6,518 nucleotides of DNA, taken from the NCBI GenBank assembly GCA_016191305.1, contig JACPOX010000254.1, forward strand, positions 1-6,518, written 5' to 3'. This DNA comes from Legionella longbeachae. Lineage in GTDB: Bacteria > Pseudomonadota > Gammaproteobacteria > Legionellales > Legionellaceae. The translations under genes were made by a program, and so were the position numbers. Positions 6,117 to 6,518 of this stretch are shown here, in pieces. The notes beneath the pieces are model-generated. The model was given only the letters and a program-made list of their open reading frames with translations, searched no databases and was not told the DNA's origin. How positions within the stretch are numbered: position 1 is the first letter of the stretch; every line of letters starts with the position of its first letter.

Positions 6117-6518
6117 TTATCCTGTTAAACCCAAAACTGTTAAAAGAAGATCAATGATCTTGATACCGATAAATGGGACGATTAAACCGCCTAATCCATA
6201 AATGACTACATTATTACGTAAGAGTTGTGTGGCAGGAAGGCGTCTATACTGTACTCCATGTAAGGCTAATGGAATAAGGAAAATAATAATCAATGCGTTA
6301 AAAATAACGGCAGAAAGTATTGCACTTTGTGGTGTACTAAGTCTCATGATATTAAGCACATTAAGTACTGGATAAGTAGAAGCAAAAGCTGCAGGTAATA
6401 TAGCAAAATATTTTGCTATATCATTGGCTATACTAAAGGTAGTAAGTGAACCTCGAGTCATTAGTAATTGCTTACCAATCTCAACTACCTCAATTAATTT
6501 GGTAGGATTTGAATCCAG
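6117..6518 (-). CDS. kdpB: Potassium-transporting ATPase subunit B, C-terminal part (runs off the window)
   Basis: KdpB is the P-type ATPase subunit of KdpFABC that hydrolyses ATP to drive K+ uptake. Only the last 133 codons are present; the frame is open to the right edge and begins with [20 protein letters not shown], the conserved segment after the hinge region. It continues with [20 protein letters not shown] and the final membrane helices, then ends [20 protein letters not shown] and a short tail, as KdpB proteins normally do. The phosphorylation site, nucleotide-binding and actuator domains lie outside the window. An internal ATG at 6461 would give a shorter frame but is clearly not the start. 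kdpA (and kdpF if present) would be expected further right. Confidence 0.97.
   Translation of the reverse strand: MDSNPTKLIEVVEIGKQLLMTRGSLTTFSIANDIAKYFAILPAAFASTYPVLNVLNIMRLSTPQSAILSAVIFNALIIIFLIPLALHGVQYRRLPATQLLRNNVVIYGLGGLIVPFIGIKIIDLLLTVLGLTG

Overview
The window is AT-rich bacterial DNA, probably from a gammaproteobacterium. The three-gene transhydrogenase layout (pntAA, pntAB, pntB), the low GC and the style of the proteins make a Legionella-like organism my best guess. That is an inference from recognition, not a database match. Almost everything is encoded on the minus strand, so the genes read from right to left.

Right part (3548-6518): the end of a kdp potassium-uptake locus, in the order kdpB (its last 133 codons only), kdpC, kdpD. 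The genes are packed tightly: 3 bases separate kdpB from kdpC, and kdpC overlaps kdpD by 8 bases. KdpB and KdpC are parts of the ATP-driven K+ pump. KdpD is unusual. It has the KdpD sensor ATPase domain, the universal-stress-like domain, the four-helix membrane domain and the GAF domain, but it ends where the histidine-kinase core should begin. No kdpE follows.

Middle (633-3468): after only 79 bases comes the proton-translocating NAD(P) transhydrogenase operon pntAA, pntAB, pntB. It makes NADPH from NADH using the proton gradient. pntAA is interrupted by one in-frame TGA at codon 317. The remaining 60 codons are intact in the same frame and run to the normal overlap with pntAB. This is either a recent nonsense mutation, a sequencing error or a leaky stop. 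pntAB and pntB look intact.

Left part (1-632): a separate gene, behind a recognisable sigma70-type promoter, encodes a small secreted protein of unknown function (153-536). It converges on the last 37 codons of an IS110-family transposase on the plus strand (1-114), so the window begins inside an insertion sequence. An inverted repeat (99-133) straddles the transposase stop and lies between the two convergent genes.

The points most worth a second look are the TGA inside pntAA, the kinase-less KdpD, and the insertion-sequence end at the left edge.
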